Source: Kribbella sindirgiensis
Lineage (GTDB): Bacteria; Actinomycetota; Actinomycetes; Propionibacteriales; Kribbellaceae
NCBI RefSeq assembly: GCF_004331435.1
Contig: NZ_SJKA01000002.1
Span: 717,637 to 781,636 of the forward strand
Length of the DNA stretch: 64,000 nucleotides
Direction of reading: 5' to 3'
Shown: positions 44,711 to 53,628 of the stretch, one piece after another
Layout of the letters: each line of letters opens with the position of its first letter
Numbering within the stretch: position 1 is the first letter of the stretch
Program-made: the position numbers and the translations under genes
Notes under the pieces: generated by a model
Told to the model about the DNA's origin: nothing
Database searches by the model: none
Seen by the model: the letters and a program-made list of their open reading frames with translations, nothing else

Positions 44711-45604
44711 GTGTCCCAGCACCGTGCCGCGGGAGACCGCGTCACGCCCGGCAACGCTGCGCGCAAACCCGGCGCAGGACGTCACAGTGCCAAGCATCGC
44801 GTCGCCAGGCGTAATACCCCCAGCAGCTCCCAGATCGTCGGTTTGACCGCTGCGCTCGCCGCGGCCGCCGGAGCTGTCGGCTTCAGCCACAGCTCGCTGG
44901 CGTCACCGACCCAGGCCAACTCCGCGGTGAACCTCGCCGCGCTCAGCCTGGACAGTGGGCAGCAGCTGTCCGGTATCACCACGGCACGCATCCAGGCGCG
45001 CCAGCTCGCCACCCGTGACTCCTCCCGGGTTCAGCTGGCCGACACGACGACCACCAAGAAGCAGTCCGCGGCCGCCAAGCTCGCTCAGGCCCGCGCCGCG
45101 AAGCTGAACGCCACCCAGGCCCTGACCGCGAAGCGCGCGAGCGCACTGGCCACCGCGAAGGCGAAGGCCGAGGCCGCCGAGCAGAAGGCCCGCGAGTCCG
45201 CCACCCGCTGCGAGATGATGCTCTCCGGCTACCACATCACCGCGACCTTCGGGCAGGGCGGCAGCCGCTGGGCCCGCAACCACACCGGCACCGACTTCGC
45301 CGCCCCGATGGGCACCCGGATCGGCGCCGTGATGAAGGGCGTCGTGATCTTCGCCGACTGGGCAGGCCCGTACGGCCGCCAGGTCCAGGTCCGGCACGAG
45401 GACGGCACCGTCACCTGGTACAACCACATGTCGAAGTTCAGCGTCGAGGTCGGCGAGACCGTGTACGCCGGTGACCAGGTCGGCGCGGTCGGGATGACCG
45501 GTAACACCACCGGCCCGCACCTGCACTTCGAGGTCCGGCCGGACGGCGGCGAGCCGATCAACCCGATGCCGTGGCTGCGCAACCACTGCGGTCTCAACCC
45601 CTGA
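44711..45604 (+). CDS. secreted M23 (LytM-type) peptidoglycan endopeptidase
   Basis: A 297-residue protein with a long basic N-terminus and a hydrophobic segment (about 43-66), an Ala/Lys-rich coiled-coil-like region (about 115-165) and a C-terminal M23 domain. Zinc ligands are visible: HTGTDFAAP (His, Asp) and HLHFEV (His). YNHMSKFSVEVGETVYAGDQVGAVGMTGNT is classic. M23 enzymes cut peptide cross-links in peptidoglycan; the coiled coil suggests attachment to a division or growth complex. GTG 44711 is preceded by GAAAGG. Confidence 0.93.
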   Translation: MSQHRAAGDRVTPGNAARKPGAGRHSAKHRVARRNTPSSSQIVGLTAALAAAAGAVGFSHSSLASPTQANSAVNLAALSLDSGQQLSGITTARIQARQLATRDSSRVQLADTTTTKKQSAAAKLAQARAAKLNATQALTAKRASALATAKAKAEAAEQKARESATRCEMMLSGYHITATFGQGGSRWARNHTGTDFAAPMGTRIGAVMKGVVIFADWAGPYGRQVQVRHEDGTVTWYNHMSKFSVEVGETVYAGDQVGAVGMTGNTTGPHLHFEVRPDGGEPINPMPWLRNHCGLNP

Positions 45605-45628
45605 CACTCGCCTGACTAAGCTGCGGGC

Positions 45629-46147
45629 ATGCGCCCGGCAGCTGGTGAGGTTCTGCACTTCTCCGAAGATCCGTCGATCGAGATCTTCCGGCCGCACGTC
45701 GCGAAAACGGCGCAGCAGGCCACGGCGTACGTCTGGGCCGTCGGCCACGACCGCGCGCCGGACTACTGGTTCCCCCGCCAATGCCCACGAGCGATGGCCT
45801 GGGTCGGACCGAACACCACTTCCGAGGACCGCGACCGAATCATCGGCGCCGGCTCCGGCTCCCGCGTCCACGCCGTCGAGTACGGCTGGCTGGACGCGAT
45901 GCGCTCCGTCGAGCTGTACGCCTACCGCCTTCCCGCCGACGCCTTCGTCGAGCACGACGCCGCCGTCGTCGCGACCACCGACGTACGGCCCCTGAGTACG
46001 CCGGAACGGGTCGGCGATCTGTTCGCGCTGCACGAGGAGGCCGGGATCCAGCTGCGCGTCATGCGGCGGCTGCACGAATTCTGGGCCGCGGTCACCGCCA
46101 GCACCCTCGAGTGGAGCGGTATCCGGCTCCGGAACGCCCGGCCATGA
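45629..46147 (+). CDS. DUF6886-like conserved protein
   Basis: A 172-residue soluble protein opening LHFSEDPSIEIFRPHV, followed by YVWAVGHDRAPDYWFPRQCPRAMAWV and RVHAVEYGWLDAMRSVELYAYRLPADAF. This resembles a family I know as DUF6886, of unknown function; the assignment is from memory of the FSEDPSI motif. The stop overlaps the LanC-like start as ATGA, so the two proteins are translationally coupled and may work together. Confidence 0.75.
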   Translation: MRPAAGEVLHFSEDPSIEIFRPHVAKTAQQATAYVWAVGHDRAPDYWFPRQCPRAMAWVGPNTTSEDRDRIIGAGSGSRVHAVEYGWLDAMRSVELYAYRLPADAFVEHDAAVVATTDVRPLSTPERVGDLFALHEEAGIQLRVMRRLHEFWAAVTASTLEWSGIRLRNARP

Positions 46148-47427
46148 CGTACGGCGAGATCGGCGAAACGGCCTGGGGCTGGGTCATGGGCCAGGTCCGG
46201 TGGGACGACGACGGCCCCTGGATCCCCGAAGTCGGTGACGGCGACACCCCGGACAAGTACCCCGACGGGATGCACAGCGGGATCGGTGGGCTGGCGCATG
46301 TGCTTGCCGAGATCCGGCTGACGCGAGACTGGACGTCCGCAGAGCAGTCGTTGGTCGTCGGGATCGCCGATCGGCTCCGTGCGGCGATCCCGACGACCAC
46401 ATGCAGCACGTTCTTCGACGGGCTGGTCAGCTCGATCGGCGTGTTCACCGCACTCGACCAGCCCGGCGCCGGGAGCGCGCTCGCCCGAGCGCTCGAACTG
46501 GCGACCGACAACGGCTGGCACGAGAGCTTCCTCGACGGTGACCAGTACCGCCCGGGCGCGGTCGCCAACGACGCCACGTTGGGCACCGGCGCGCTGCTGA
46601 TGGGGGCCCTGTGGGCCGCGCGTCACGGCGAGGACGGCGCCGCGCTCGCGCATCGGGCCGCGGATCTGTTGCTCGGCGAACAGGAGGAGTTGCCGACCGG
46701 GGTCAACTGGCAGTTCGTGTCCCGCCGGTTCCGCACCGACGACGAGCCGACCGAGATGCCGAACTTCACGCACGGTCTCGCCGGGATCGCGGCGGTGCTC
46801 GCGGTGGCAGGCGTGGAACTCGGGCGACCTGAGCTCGTCGACGTGGCGCGGCGCGGGGCCGAGCATCTGGTGACGCTCGGGATCAACGACGACAAGGGTT
46901 TCCGGGTGCCGCGGGTGATTCCGTGGACGGAGCGGCACGGCGACGAGTACACGTTCAACTGGTGCCACGGCGGGGCTGGGACCTTGGCGACGTTCAGTGC
47001 GCTCGAGTACGCCGACGTACCGGAGATCGCCGGTGAGACGCCGCAGACGTGGCGTCGCCGGTGTTTGGACGGCGTCCGGTACTCCGGCATCCCCGAGCGG
47101 CTGCATCCGGGTTTCTGGGACAACGACGGCCGCTGCTGCGGTACGGCGGGAGTCGGCGACGCGTTCCTCGACGCGTGGCACCGCGACGGCGACGAGCAGG
47201 ACCTGGAGTTCGCCGTACGGATGGGTGACACGCTGGTCGAGCACGCCTACCCCGACGGGTACTGGCGGTTCGTCGAGTACCGGAACGAGGATCCGCTGCT
47301 GCCGCCGGGCGTCGGCTGGATGCAGGGCGCGGCCGGGATCGCGGCGTACCTGCTCAGGCTCCAGCGGGTGCTGGGCGGCGACCAGCGGGCTGTCGAGCGG
47401 ATGGAGAACTGGTTCAGCCTGGGTTAG
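46144..47427 (+). CDS. stand-alone LanC-like protein with CCG-type zinc site
   Basis: A 427-residue alpha/alpha-barrel protein with repeated GxxG-type helices (MHSGIGGLAHVLAE, FTHGLAGIAAVLA) and the LanC zinc residues: Cys274 in NWCHGGAG and Cys331-Cys332 in GRCCGTAGVGDAF. Typical LanC enzymes have Cys-His-Gly at the second site; Cys-Cys-Gly occurs in a minority of lanthionine cyclases. No precursor peptide or dehydratase gene lies nearby, so lanthipeptide synthesis is not supported; eukaryotic-like LanCL activity is possible. Coupled to the preceding gene by ATGA. Confidence 0.85.
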   Translation: MTYGEIGETAWGWVMGQVRWDDDGPWIPEVGDGDTPDKYPDGMHSGIGGLAHVLAEIRLTRDWTSAEQSLVVGIADRLRAAIPTTTCSTFFDGLVSSIGVFTALDQPGAGSALARALELATDNGWHESFLDGDQYRPGAVANDATLGTGALLMGALWAARHGEDGAALAHRAADLLLGEQEELPTGVNWQFVSRRFRTDDEPTEMPNFTHGLAGIAAVLAVAGVELGRPELVDVARRGAEHLVTLGINDDKGFRVPRVIPWTERHGDEYTFNWCHGGAGTLATFSALEYADVPEIAGETPQTWRRRCLDGVRYSGIPERLHPGFWDNDGRCCGTAGVGDAFLDAWHRDGDEQDLEFAVRMGDTLVEHAYPDGYWRFVEYRNEDPLLPPGVGWMQGAAGIAAYLLRLQRVLGGDQRAVERMENWFSLG

Positions 47428-47434
47428 GGCGCCC

Positions 47435-47995
47435 TTAGCGCTGCCAGACCTCGGCGGTGGTGAGGAATGCTGACGAGCCCGGCTTGTCCGGTGAGCCGTC
47501 GACCTGGACGAAACCGGGCACCGAGGCGCCGCCGATCGACACCGTCGCGGACCGGACCGGGGCGATCACCAGGCTCAGACTGTGGTTGCCGTCGGCAAGC
47601 TGAAAGTTGTCGGTCGCGAACAACCGCCGGTCCAGGACGCCGCTCATCTCGATCTGGATGTCCGCGGCCTTGGCGCTCAAACCGTCGGCCAGGTTCATCG
47701 AGACCTGGACCAGGTCCCGTTCGACGGCGGGCTCGTGCCACGGCAGGCCCTGGACCTCGAGGAACGAGCGGACGAAGTACTGCTCCAGCCAGGAGGCGAG
47801 ATCGACGTCCTCGGACACCACGCGGACGATCCCGTCGAACCACAGCACGACCGCCGTACCCGAGCCGCGGATCGACCAGTCGACCATCCAGATCGACGCG
47901 TACGCCGTCACCTTGCCGTGCTCGTCGAACAGCCGGAGGCCAGGATTCGCTCCCGCCAGGATGATCCGGCGGTTACTGGCCGACGACTTGGACAT
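47435..47995 (-). CDS. conserved hypothetical beta-rich protein
   Basis: A 186-residue soluble protein with no recognised motif. Alternating strands are suggested throughout (AYASIWMVDWSIRGSGTAVVLWFDGIVRVV, SLSLVIAPVRSATVSIGGA). There is no signal peptide. The start is ATG 47995 by length and composition; a longer frame from GTG 48079 exists and neither has a clear ribosome site. It lies between convergent LanC-like and co-directional glycosyltransferase genes. Confidence 0.6.
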   Translation of the reverse strand: MSKSSASNRRIILAGANPGLRLFDEHGKVTAYASIWMVDWSIRGSGTAVVLWFDGIVRVVSEDVDLASWLEQYFVRSFLEVQGLPWHEPAVERDLVQVSMNLADGLSAKAADIQIEMSGVLDRRLFATDNFQLADGNHSLSLVIAPVRSATVSIGGASVPGFVQVDGSPDKPGSSAFLTTAEVWQR

Positions 47996-48089
47996 GAGGG
48001 GCGCTTCCGGGAGGGGCCGAAGATCCTTGATTGTCTCAATCTCGGGGTCAGATGCAACGCAAACTCCCGAAAGCTTCACGTCGATCTGC

Positions 48090-49100
48090 TCACGGTCGCC
48101 ACGGATGGGCGCGTTCCGCGGCGGCGACCGGATCGTCGGGCCAGACGATCGGGTGGGTGGCGACGCCGGCGCGACCCGGCAGCTTCCGCGCCGACTCGAC
48201 CGCGCTGAGCAGGGCCTTGGCGGTCACGTCCGCGGAGTAACGCTCCGTGATCCAGTCCCGCGCCGCGGCACGGACGGGATCGTCCGCGGGTACGTCGACC
48301 AGCTCCAGGGCTCGATCCGCGAGCAGGTGCGGCCGCGCGTCGTCGATCCGCCACGTGCCCGGCGCCTCGAACAGTTCCTCGCCGCCACCGGCCGGGTACC
48401 CGACGACCAGGCAACCGGCGGCGAGCGCCTCCGCGACCGGCAGGCCGAATCCCTCGGAGATCCCCAGTGCGATGAACACGGAGGTCCGGCCGAGCGCCTC
48501 CACCACTTGGCTCTCGGTGAGCTCCGCGAGTACGGCGAGGTGGATGCCGTCGGCTCGTGGATCGTTCCGCAGCAGGCGTTCGAGGACCGCGGCCTCGAGC
48601 GGGCGACGCCGCGGCATCCAGGCGATCTGCCGCGAGCGGGCGCCGGGCCGGAACAGGTCGGTGTCGATCGGGTTGGGCACCAGGCGGACCGGGAGTTCCG
48701 GGTGCAGGCGGCCGAGGACGTCATGGCTCTCCTGCGACACGGCCCAGACCTCTGGCGCCGGGTCCCAGCCCGGGTACCCGGTGGTGTCGCGCCATGACCA
48801 GAAGGTCAGGAAGTGGTTCTGGTTGAAGATCACTTTCCGTACGCCGGGCGCGGGATCCACACCTGGCAGCAGGTACAGCTCCGGTACGACGAGCAGGTCG
48901 TCGGCGCCCAGCTCGAGATGATCGTTCCCGAGGATCGGCGCGGTCGTCTCGAACCACGGCAGCCGGTAGCCCGGCGTACGGAACCACAGCGCGGCGTCGA
49001 TCCCCGCCGCACGCAACAGCTCGACGTGACGCGCCTGCACCCGAATCCCACCGCCGGGAGAATCAGGCTCCTTGACGGCGTAGACGACCCGGGGACTCAG
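48090..49100 (-). CDS. GT4-type glycosyltransferase, probable CTG start coupled to pcrA
   Basis: A GT-B glycosyltransferase of about 336 residues. The nucleotide-sugar domain has VRLVPNPIDTDLF and the donor motif GISEGFGLPVAEALAAGCLVVGYPAGGGEELF. The frame's first GTG is at 49040, but the typical N-terminal strand (RVVYAVKEPDSPGGGIRVQARHVELL) continues upstream of it. In that region the only plausible start is CTG 49100, which overlaps the pcrA stop as CTGA, like the ATGA/GTGA couplings elsewhere here. If GTG 49040 is used instead, the protein is 316 residues and lacks its first strand. The acceptor is unknown. Confidence 0.75.
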   Translation of the reverse strand: MSPRVVYAVKEPDSPGGGIRVQARHVELLRAAGIDAALWFRTPGYRLPWFETTAPILGNDHLELGADDLLVVPELYLLPGVDPAPGVRKVIFNQNHFLTFWSWRDTTGYPGWDPAPEVWAVSQESHDVLGRLHPELPVRLVPNPIDTDLFRPGARSRQIAWMPRRRPLEAAVLERLLRNDPRADGIHLAVLAELTESQVVEALGRTSVFIALGISEGFGLPVAEALAAGCLVVGYPAGGGEELFEAPGTWRIDDARPHLLADRALELVDVPADDPVRAAARDWITERYSADVTAKALLSAVESARKLPGRAGVATHPIVWPDDPVAAAERAHPWRP

Positions 49101-51415
49101 ATCTTTTCCACAGGTGCATACCGCAGCAGGAGCCGCTTGACGCCTTCCGAGCCGAAGTCGATGTCGGCCTGCGCCTGCTGGCCCTCGCCGCGGACCACGA
49201 CGACGGTGCCCATCCCGAAGCTGTCGTGCACCACCCGGTCGCCTGGGTTGAGGCTGATCACCGGTTTGTCGGACGCGGTCCGGCGGGCAGGCTCGTACCG
49301 GCTGGGGATCCCGCTGCCGCGGGTCGTCCCGGTGCCGGACCAGCGCGTGATCGCCGACTCGTCGCGGCGCCAGTCGAGCAGCTCGGCCGGGATCTCCTCC
49401 AGGAACCGCGACGGCGGGTTGTGCTGCGGAGCGCCGTACGCCGAACGCACCGCGGCGCGGGAGATCGCCAGTCGCTGCCGGGCCCGCGTGATACCGACGT
49501 ACGCGAGCCGGCGCTCTTCCTCGAGCTCTTTCAGGTCGGTCAGCGACCGGGAGTGCGGGAAGACGCCGTCCTCCATACCGGTCAGGAACACGACCGGGAA
49601 CTCCAGGCCCTTCGCGGTGTGCAACGTCATCAGCGTGACCACGCCGCCGTCGTCGGCCGCGTCCGGGATCTGGTCTGCGTCGGCGACCAGCGCGACCCGC
49701 TCCAGGAACGCCTGCAGGTCCGCGGCCTCGCCGGCGGCGGTCCGCTCCTCGACGAACTCACGCGCCACCGAGATGAACTCGTCCAGGTTCTCCAGGCGGG
49801 TCTCGTCCTGCGGGTCCGGGGACTTCTGCAGCGTCTCGTAGTAGTTGGAGCGGTGCAGGGCGACGTCGAGGATGTCGTCCGGCGGCGCGCCCGAGTCGAC
49901 CATCGCGGTCAGCTCGTCGAGGATGTCGACGAACGCCTGGACCGCGTTCACCGAGCGTGACGCCATCGCCGGGGCGTCCTCGGCCCGGCGCATCGCCTGC
50001 GCGAACGAGATCCGGTCCCGCTGGGCGAGCGCCTCGATCGCGGCCTCGGCCCGGTCGCCGATCCCGCGCTTCGGCTCGTTCATGATCCGGCGCAGCGAGA
50101 CGGTGTCCTCGGGGTTCACCAGGACGCGCAGGTACGCGAGCGCGTCACGGACCTCCTTGCGCTCGTAGAACCGGACGCCGCCGACCACCTTGTACGGATG
50201 GCCGGTCCGGATGAAGACTTCCTCGAACACCCGGGACTGCGCGTTGGTCCGGTAGAACACCGCGACATCCGACGGCTTCACCCCGTCTGCGTCGGTCAGC
50301 CGGTCGATCTCGTCGGCGACGAACTGCGCCTCGTCGTGCTCGTTGTCCGCGACGTACACCGCGATCTGCTCGCCCTGGCCCTGATCGGACCAGAGGTTCT
50401 TCGCCTTGCGGCCCTCGTTCCGGCTGATCACCGCGTTGGCCGCGGTCAGGATGGTCTGGGTGGAGCGGTAGTTCTGCTCCAGCAGGATCGTCTCGGCCCC
50501 GGCGAAGTCCTCCTCGAACGCGAGGATGTTGCGGATCGTCGCCCCGCGGAACGCGTAGATCGACTGGTCGGAGTCGCCCACCACCATCAGCTCGGCGGCC
50601 GGCGCGGTCGGGCCGTTGGAGTTCGGGTCGTCCTCACCGCAGAGCTCGCGGATCAGCGTGTACTGCGCGTGGTTCGTGTCCTGGTACTCGTCGACGAGCA
50701 CGTGGCGGAAACGGCGCCGGTAGTACTCGCGAACCTCCGGGAAGGCCTGCAGCAGGTTGACCGTGGTCATCAGCAGGTCGTCGAAGTCCAGGGCGTTCGC
50801 CTGGGCGAGCCGCTCCTGGTAGATCCGGTAGCACTCGGCGTACGTCTGCTCGAGATGATTCTCCGCCTTCGCCGCGGAGGTCTCGTGGTCGATCAGCTCG
50901 TTCTTCTGGGTGCTGATCCAGTTCAGCACGGCACGCGGGTTGTACCGCTTGACGTCCAGGTCGAGCTCGCGGCAGACCAGTGTCATCAGGCGGCGCGAGT
51001 CGGTGTCGTCGTAGATCGAGAACGTCGAGTTGATCCCGAACCGCTTGATGTCGCGGCGGAGGATCCGCACACAGGAGGAGTGGAACGTCGAGACCCACAT
51101 CAGCTTCGCCCGCGGGCCGACCAGGTCCACCACCCGCTCGCGCATCTCCGCGGCGGCCTTGTTGGTGAACGTGATCGCCAGGATCGAGCCGGGGTGCGCG
51201 TCGCGGGCCGCCAGCAGGTAGGCGATCCGGCGGGTCAGCACCCGTGTCTTCCCCGAGCCCGCACCGGCGACCACCAGCAGCGGTTTCCCGGCGTGCACGA
51301 CCGCGGCGCGCTGCTGCGGGTTCAGTCCCTCGAGCAGCGCATCCGGGTCGGCCCGAGACGTCTTCGACTCCTCCAGCGGCACCGGGAGCTCATCAGGCGA
51401 AAACAGCGTAGTCAT
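49097..51415 (-). CDS. pcrA: ATP-dependent DNA helicase PcrA/UvrD
   Basis: This 772-residue SF1A helicase unwinds DNA in nucleotide excision repair and removes RecA. Motifs in order: Q-motif LNPQQRAAVVHAGKPLLVVAGAGSGKTRVLT (Walker A), ITFTNKAAAEMRERV, HVLVDEYQDTNHAQ (Walker B), MVVGDSDQSIYAFRGA, LEQNYRST, VTLMTLHTAKGLEFPVVFLTGM and RRLAYVGITRARQRL. The C-terminal Tudor-like domain reads PGDRVVHDSFGMGTVV. ATG 51415 is chosen by alignment to family N-termini. It is divergent from a hydrolase gene 82 bases away and coupled to the glycosyltransferase. Confidence 0.97.
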   Translation of the reverse strand: MTTLFSPDELPVPLEESKTSRADPDALLEGLNPQQRAAVVHAGKPLLVVAGAGSGKTRVLTRRIAYLLAARDAHPGSILAITFTNKAAAEMRERVVDLVGPRAKLMWVSTFHSSCVRILRRDIKRFGINSTFSIYDDTDSRRLMTLVCRELDLDVKRYNPRAVLNWISTQKNELIDHETSAAKAENHLEQTYAECYRIYQERLAQANALDFDDLLMTTVNLLQAFPEVREYYRRRFRHVLVDEYQDTNHAQYTLIRELCGEDDPNSNGPTAPAAELMVVGDSDQSIYAFRGATIRNILAFEEDFAGAETILLEQNYRSTQTILTAANAVISRNEGRKAKNLWSDQGQGEQIAVYVADNEHDEAQFVADEIDRLTDADGVKPSDVAVFYRTNAQSRVFEEVFIRTGHPYKVVGGVRFYERKEVRDALAYLRVLVNPEDTVSLRRIMNEPKRGIGDRAEAAIEALAQRDRISFAQAMRRAEDAPAMASRSVNAVQAFVDILDELTAMVDSGAPPDDILDVALHRSNYYETLQKSPDPQDETRLENLDEFISVAREFVEERTAAGEAADLQAFLERVALVADADQIPDAADDGGVVTLMTLHTAKGLEFPVVFLTGMEDGVFPHSRSLTDLKELEEERRLAYVGITRARQRLAISRAAVRSAYGAPQHNPPSRFLEEIPAELLDWRRDESAITRWSGTGTTRGSGIPSRYEPARRTASDKPVISLNPGDRVVHDSFGMGTVVVVRGEGQQAQADIDFGSEGVKRLLLRYAPVEKI

Positions 51416-51497
51416 CACCCAACACCTTAGGCGCTCCCCCGGACACTTTCCGAAAACGGGTTCGAAGCGCGCGTCCCGGACTGCGAGGATCAACCCC

Positions 51498-52418
51498 ATG
51501 GACGCCTCTGAGCTGCGGTACGACGACCTGGTGGACCGGGTCGAGGTTCTGTACAACGACCACCACTACCGCGCCGCCGCGGACCTGCTGGCCGCGGAGC
51601 GCACCGGCCTGGAGGCGTGGGCCGCCGAACTCGCCCACGTGCGGGCCTGCATGCTCGGCGCGGACGGTGACGCCGACGGGGCGATGCAGGTCCTGCTGGA
51701 CGCGAGTACGGCGGGTGCGTGGTGGGCGCCCGAGATCTTGGTGGACGACGACCTGGAGGCTTTGCAGGACCGTCCCGCGTTCCGCGAACTGATCAAGCTG
51801 TCAGAGGCCAGAGTGGCCGACGACCCGGTCCCACCTCTCGTCGCCCTGCCGGACGGGCAGCCGGTCGGGGTTGTTGTGGCGCTTCATGGCGCGGGACAGC
51901 GAGCGGGGCATGCTCGGCGGGACTGGAGTGGGGTGCTGGAGCTCGGGTACGCCTTGGTCTGTGTGCAGTCGTCGCGGCGGATGTCGCCGATGTACCGCAC
52001 CTGGCCGGATCCCGAGCACGCGCGCGCGGACATCGCCCGCGCCCTCGCCGAACTGCCCGCCGAGGTCGAACACCTGCCGTTGATCGCGGCGGGGTTCTCG
52101 GCGGGTGGGCGGGTCGCGATCGACTGGGCGCTCCGCGGCCGGCCGACGCCGGTCGCCGGCGTACTCGCGGTCGCCCCCGCGCTGCGTGAACTCCCGGACG
52201 CGACGGCCGAGAAGTTGTCACCGGCAACGATCTGGATCGGGACCGACGACGATCTGCTGGCGGTCGTCGACGGCGCGGCGGATCAGCTGACCGGGTTCAC
52301 GATCGAGCGGCTGCCGGGACTCGGTCACACGTTCCCCGCCGGCTTCAGCGAGTTGTTGGCCCGCGTTCTCCAGCGTCCCACGCCAGAAGTCCGCGGCATA
52401 AGTCCGATCACGCGCTGA
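51498..52418 (+). CDS. alpha/beta hydrolase with N-terminal helical extension
   Basis: A 306-residue protein. Residues about 1-110 are a helical, TPR-like extension (DDLVDRVEVLYNDHHYRAAADLLAAER, DGDADGAMQVLLDAS). Residues about 115-295 form an alpha/beta hydrolase: VGVVVALHGAGQRAG, nucleophile elbow AAGFSAGGRVAIDWAL, acid in WIGTDDDLL and catalytic His in PGLGHTFP. It resembles dienelactone-hydrolase/phospholipase-type esterases; the substrate is unknown. ATG 51498 is chosen. Confidence 0.83.
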   Translation: MDASELRYDDLVDRVEVLYNDHHYRAAADLLAAERTGLEAWAAELAHVRACMLGADGDADGAMQVLLDASTAGAWWAPEILVDDDLEALQDRPAFRELIKLSEARVADDPVPPLVALPDGQPVGVVVALHGAGQRAGHARRDWSGVLELGYALVCVQSSRRMSPMYRTWPDPEHARADIARALAELPAEVEHLPLIAAGFSAGGRVAIDWALRGRPTPVAGVLAVAPALRELPDATAEKLSPATIWIGTDDDLLAVVDGAADQLTGFTIERLPGLGHTFPAGFSELLARVLQRPTPEVRGISPITR

Positions 52419-52470
52419 CACCCCTTGGAACCAGCTCCCCGAACCAGCCCTCCTTGACGCCCCCGCTCCC

Positions 52471-52548
52471 CCCCAAACCGGTTTGGGGAGGCTTTCCACC
52501 AGGACTGGGGAGCGCTACAGCCCGATCCGGGAGGGTAGGACTCCCCAC
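52471..52548. repeat. palindromic intergenic element, family 3, copy 2
   Basis: An 18-bp perfect palindrome CCCCAAACCGGTTTGGGG (52471-52488) overlaps a larger hairpin whose arms TGGGGAG (52484-52490) and CTCCCCA (52541-52547) pair. The left-arm context TTGGGGAGG.TTTCCACC and the right-hand CCCGATCCGG..CTCCCCA resemble 11891-11934. It lies in the 159-base gap between two convergent genes and may end both. Confidence 0.45.
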
Positions 52549-52577
52549 ACGCCGTCGCGAAGTTGCAGCGCAGGACG

Positions 52578-52931
52578 CTAGGACTGCTGGCGCGTCAGAT
52601 GGAGGGTGACCGGAGTGGTCGTGCCGAGCCAGTGCAGCTTCGCGTTGTGGTCGTCGTACGACGTGACGCGCAGGCCGGGAACGCCTTCGATCGTGCCCTC
52701 GTAGTCCTTCGCCGCCAGGTGCGCGACGACGTCCGCGAGCTCGGGGCCGTCCATCCACTCGAGGCGGGCGAGGTCGGGGCGAGCGGCCCACATGTCCACC
52801 CAGGCGGCCGGGTCCTCGCTGAACAACGTCGTACGAAGGATCATCGACACCGCCCCGAGCAGCGTCGCGGCCGGCGTGGCCGTCAGCTCCAGCAGCGCCC
52901 GCTCCTGCTCTGACAGTTCGTCAGTCAACAT
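52578..52931 (-). CDS. small conserved hypothetical protein
   Basis: A 117-residue soluble protein: MLTDELSEQERALLELTATP, then a hydrophobic helix ATLLGAVSMILRTTLF and a C-terminal beta-rich part (GVPGLRVTSYDDHNAKLHWLG and TPVTLHLTRQQS). I do not recognise the family. ATG 52931 is chosen; a GTG three bases earlier is in frame. It is divergent from the ClpP pair, about 100 bases away. Confidence 0.6.
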   Translation of the reverse strand: MLTDELSEQERALLELTATPAATLLGAVSMILRTTLFSEDPAAWVDMWAARPDLARLEWMDGPELADVVAHLAAKDYEGTIEGVPGLRVTSYDDHNAKLHWLGTTTPVTLHLTRQQS

Positions 52932-53031
52932 CACTCGCAGGAGATTGCCACAGGAACGGCTTCGCTGTGGGCAGACTTGCCGTCAGCAGAAAAGCTGGGA
53001 CGGCGCGGTTCGCCGCGTCAGGGTGGATGAC

Positions 53032-53628
53032 ATGGCAGAAGACATGAAACCGCCGATGTTCAACGAGACCGCGCGGCAGCGGTTGCTCGGGCAGCGGATC
53101 GTCGTCCTGGACGGGGTTCTCGACGACGACAACGGGACCCTGCTGGCCAGCCAGATCATGTCGCTGGCGGCCGAGGACCCGGACACCGACATCGCGTTGT
53201 GGATCCACTCGCCCGGCGGTTCGGTGCCGTCGATGCTCGCGATCCGGGACGTGATGCGGCTGGTGCCGTGCGACGTGTCGACGCTGGCGATCGGGCTGGC
53301 CTGCAGCGCGGGGCAGTTCCTGCTGTCGGCCGGTACGCCGGGCAAGCGCTACGCGTTGCGGCACGCCCGCGTCCTGATGCACCAGGGCTCGGCCGGGATC
53401 GGCGGGTCCGCCGTCGAGATCGAGATCCAGGCCAACGACCTGCGGCACATCCGCGACACCGTGCTCGGGCTGATCTCCGAGGACACCGGGCAGCCGTTCG
53501 ACGTCGTGCACGAGGACTCGCGGCACGACCACTGGTACACCGCCGACCAGGCCCGCGAGTACGGCTTCATCGACCACATCGTCGAGTCCTTCGACCAGGT
53601 CATGCCCAGGAAGGCGGCCGCAGCATGA
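53032..53628 (+). CDS. clpP: ATP-dependent Clp protease proteolytic subunit (first of pair)
   Basis: A 198-residue ClpP subunit with the full triad: Ser92 in ACSAGQFLLSAG, His117 in RVLMHQGSAG and Asp166 in SRHDHWYTADQAREYGFID. The oxyanion strand keeps SPGGSVPSML. The chamber protease degrades unfolded or tagged proteins fed by ClpX or ClpC ATPases encoded elsewhere. The start is ATG 53032 after AGGGTGG. Its stop overlaps the next gene's start as ATGA. With no clpX or tig beside it, this looks like an accessory pair rather than the usual tig-clpP1P2-clpX locus. Confidence 0.93.
   Translation: MAEDMKPPMFNETARQRLLGQRIVVLDGVLDDDNGTLLASQIMSLAAEDPDTDIALWIHSPGGSVPSMLAIRDVMRLVPCDVSTLAIGLACSAGQFLLSAGTPGKRYALRHARVLMHQGSAGIGGSAVEIEIQANDLRHIRDTVLGLISEDTGQPFDVVHEDSRHDHWYTADQAREYGFIDHIVESFDQVMPRKAAAA

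Noticed and set aside
46144..47427. Lanthipeptide biosynthetic cluster
   Set aside because: Only a LanC-like gene is present; no precursor, dehydratase, transporter or protease lies within several kilobases.
52792..53031. N-terminal extension of the first ClpP subunit
   Set aside because: The frame is open upstream to 52792 but it is antisense to the small hypothetical gene and does not match a ClpP propeptide; AGGGTGG supports ATG 53032.
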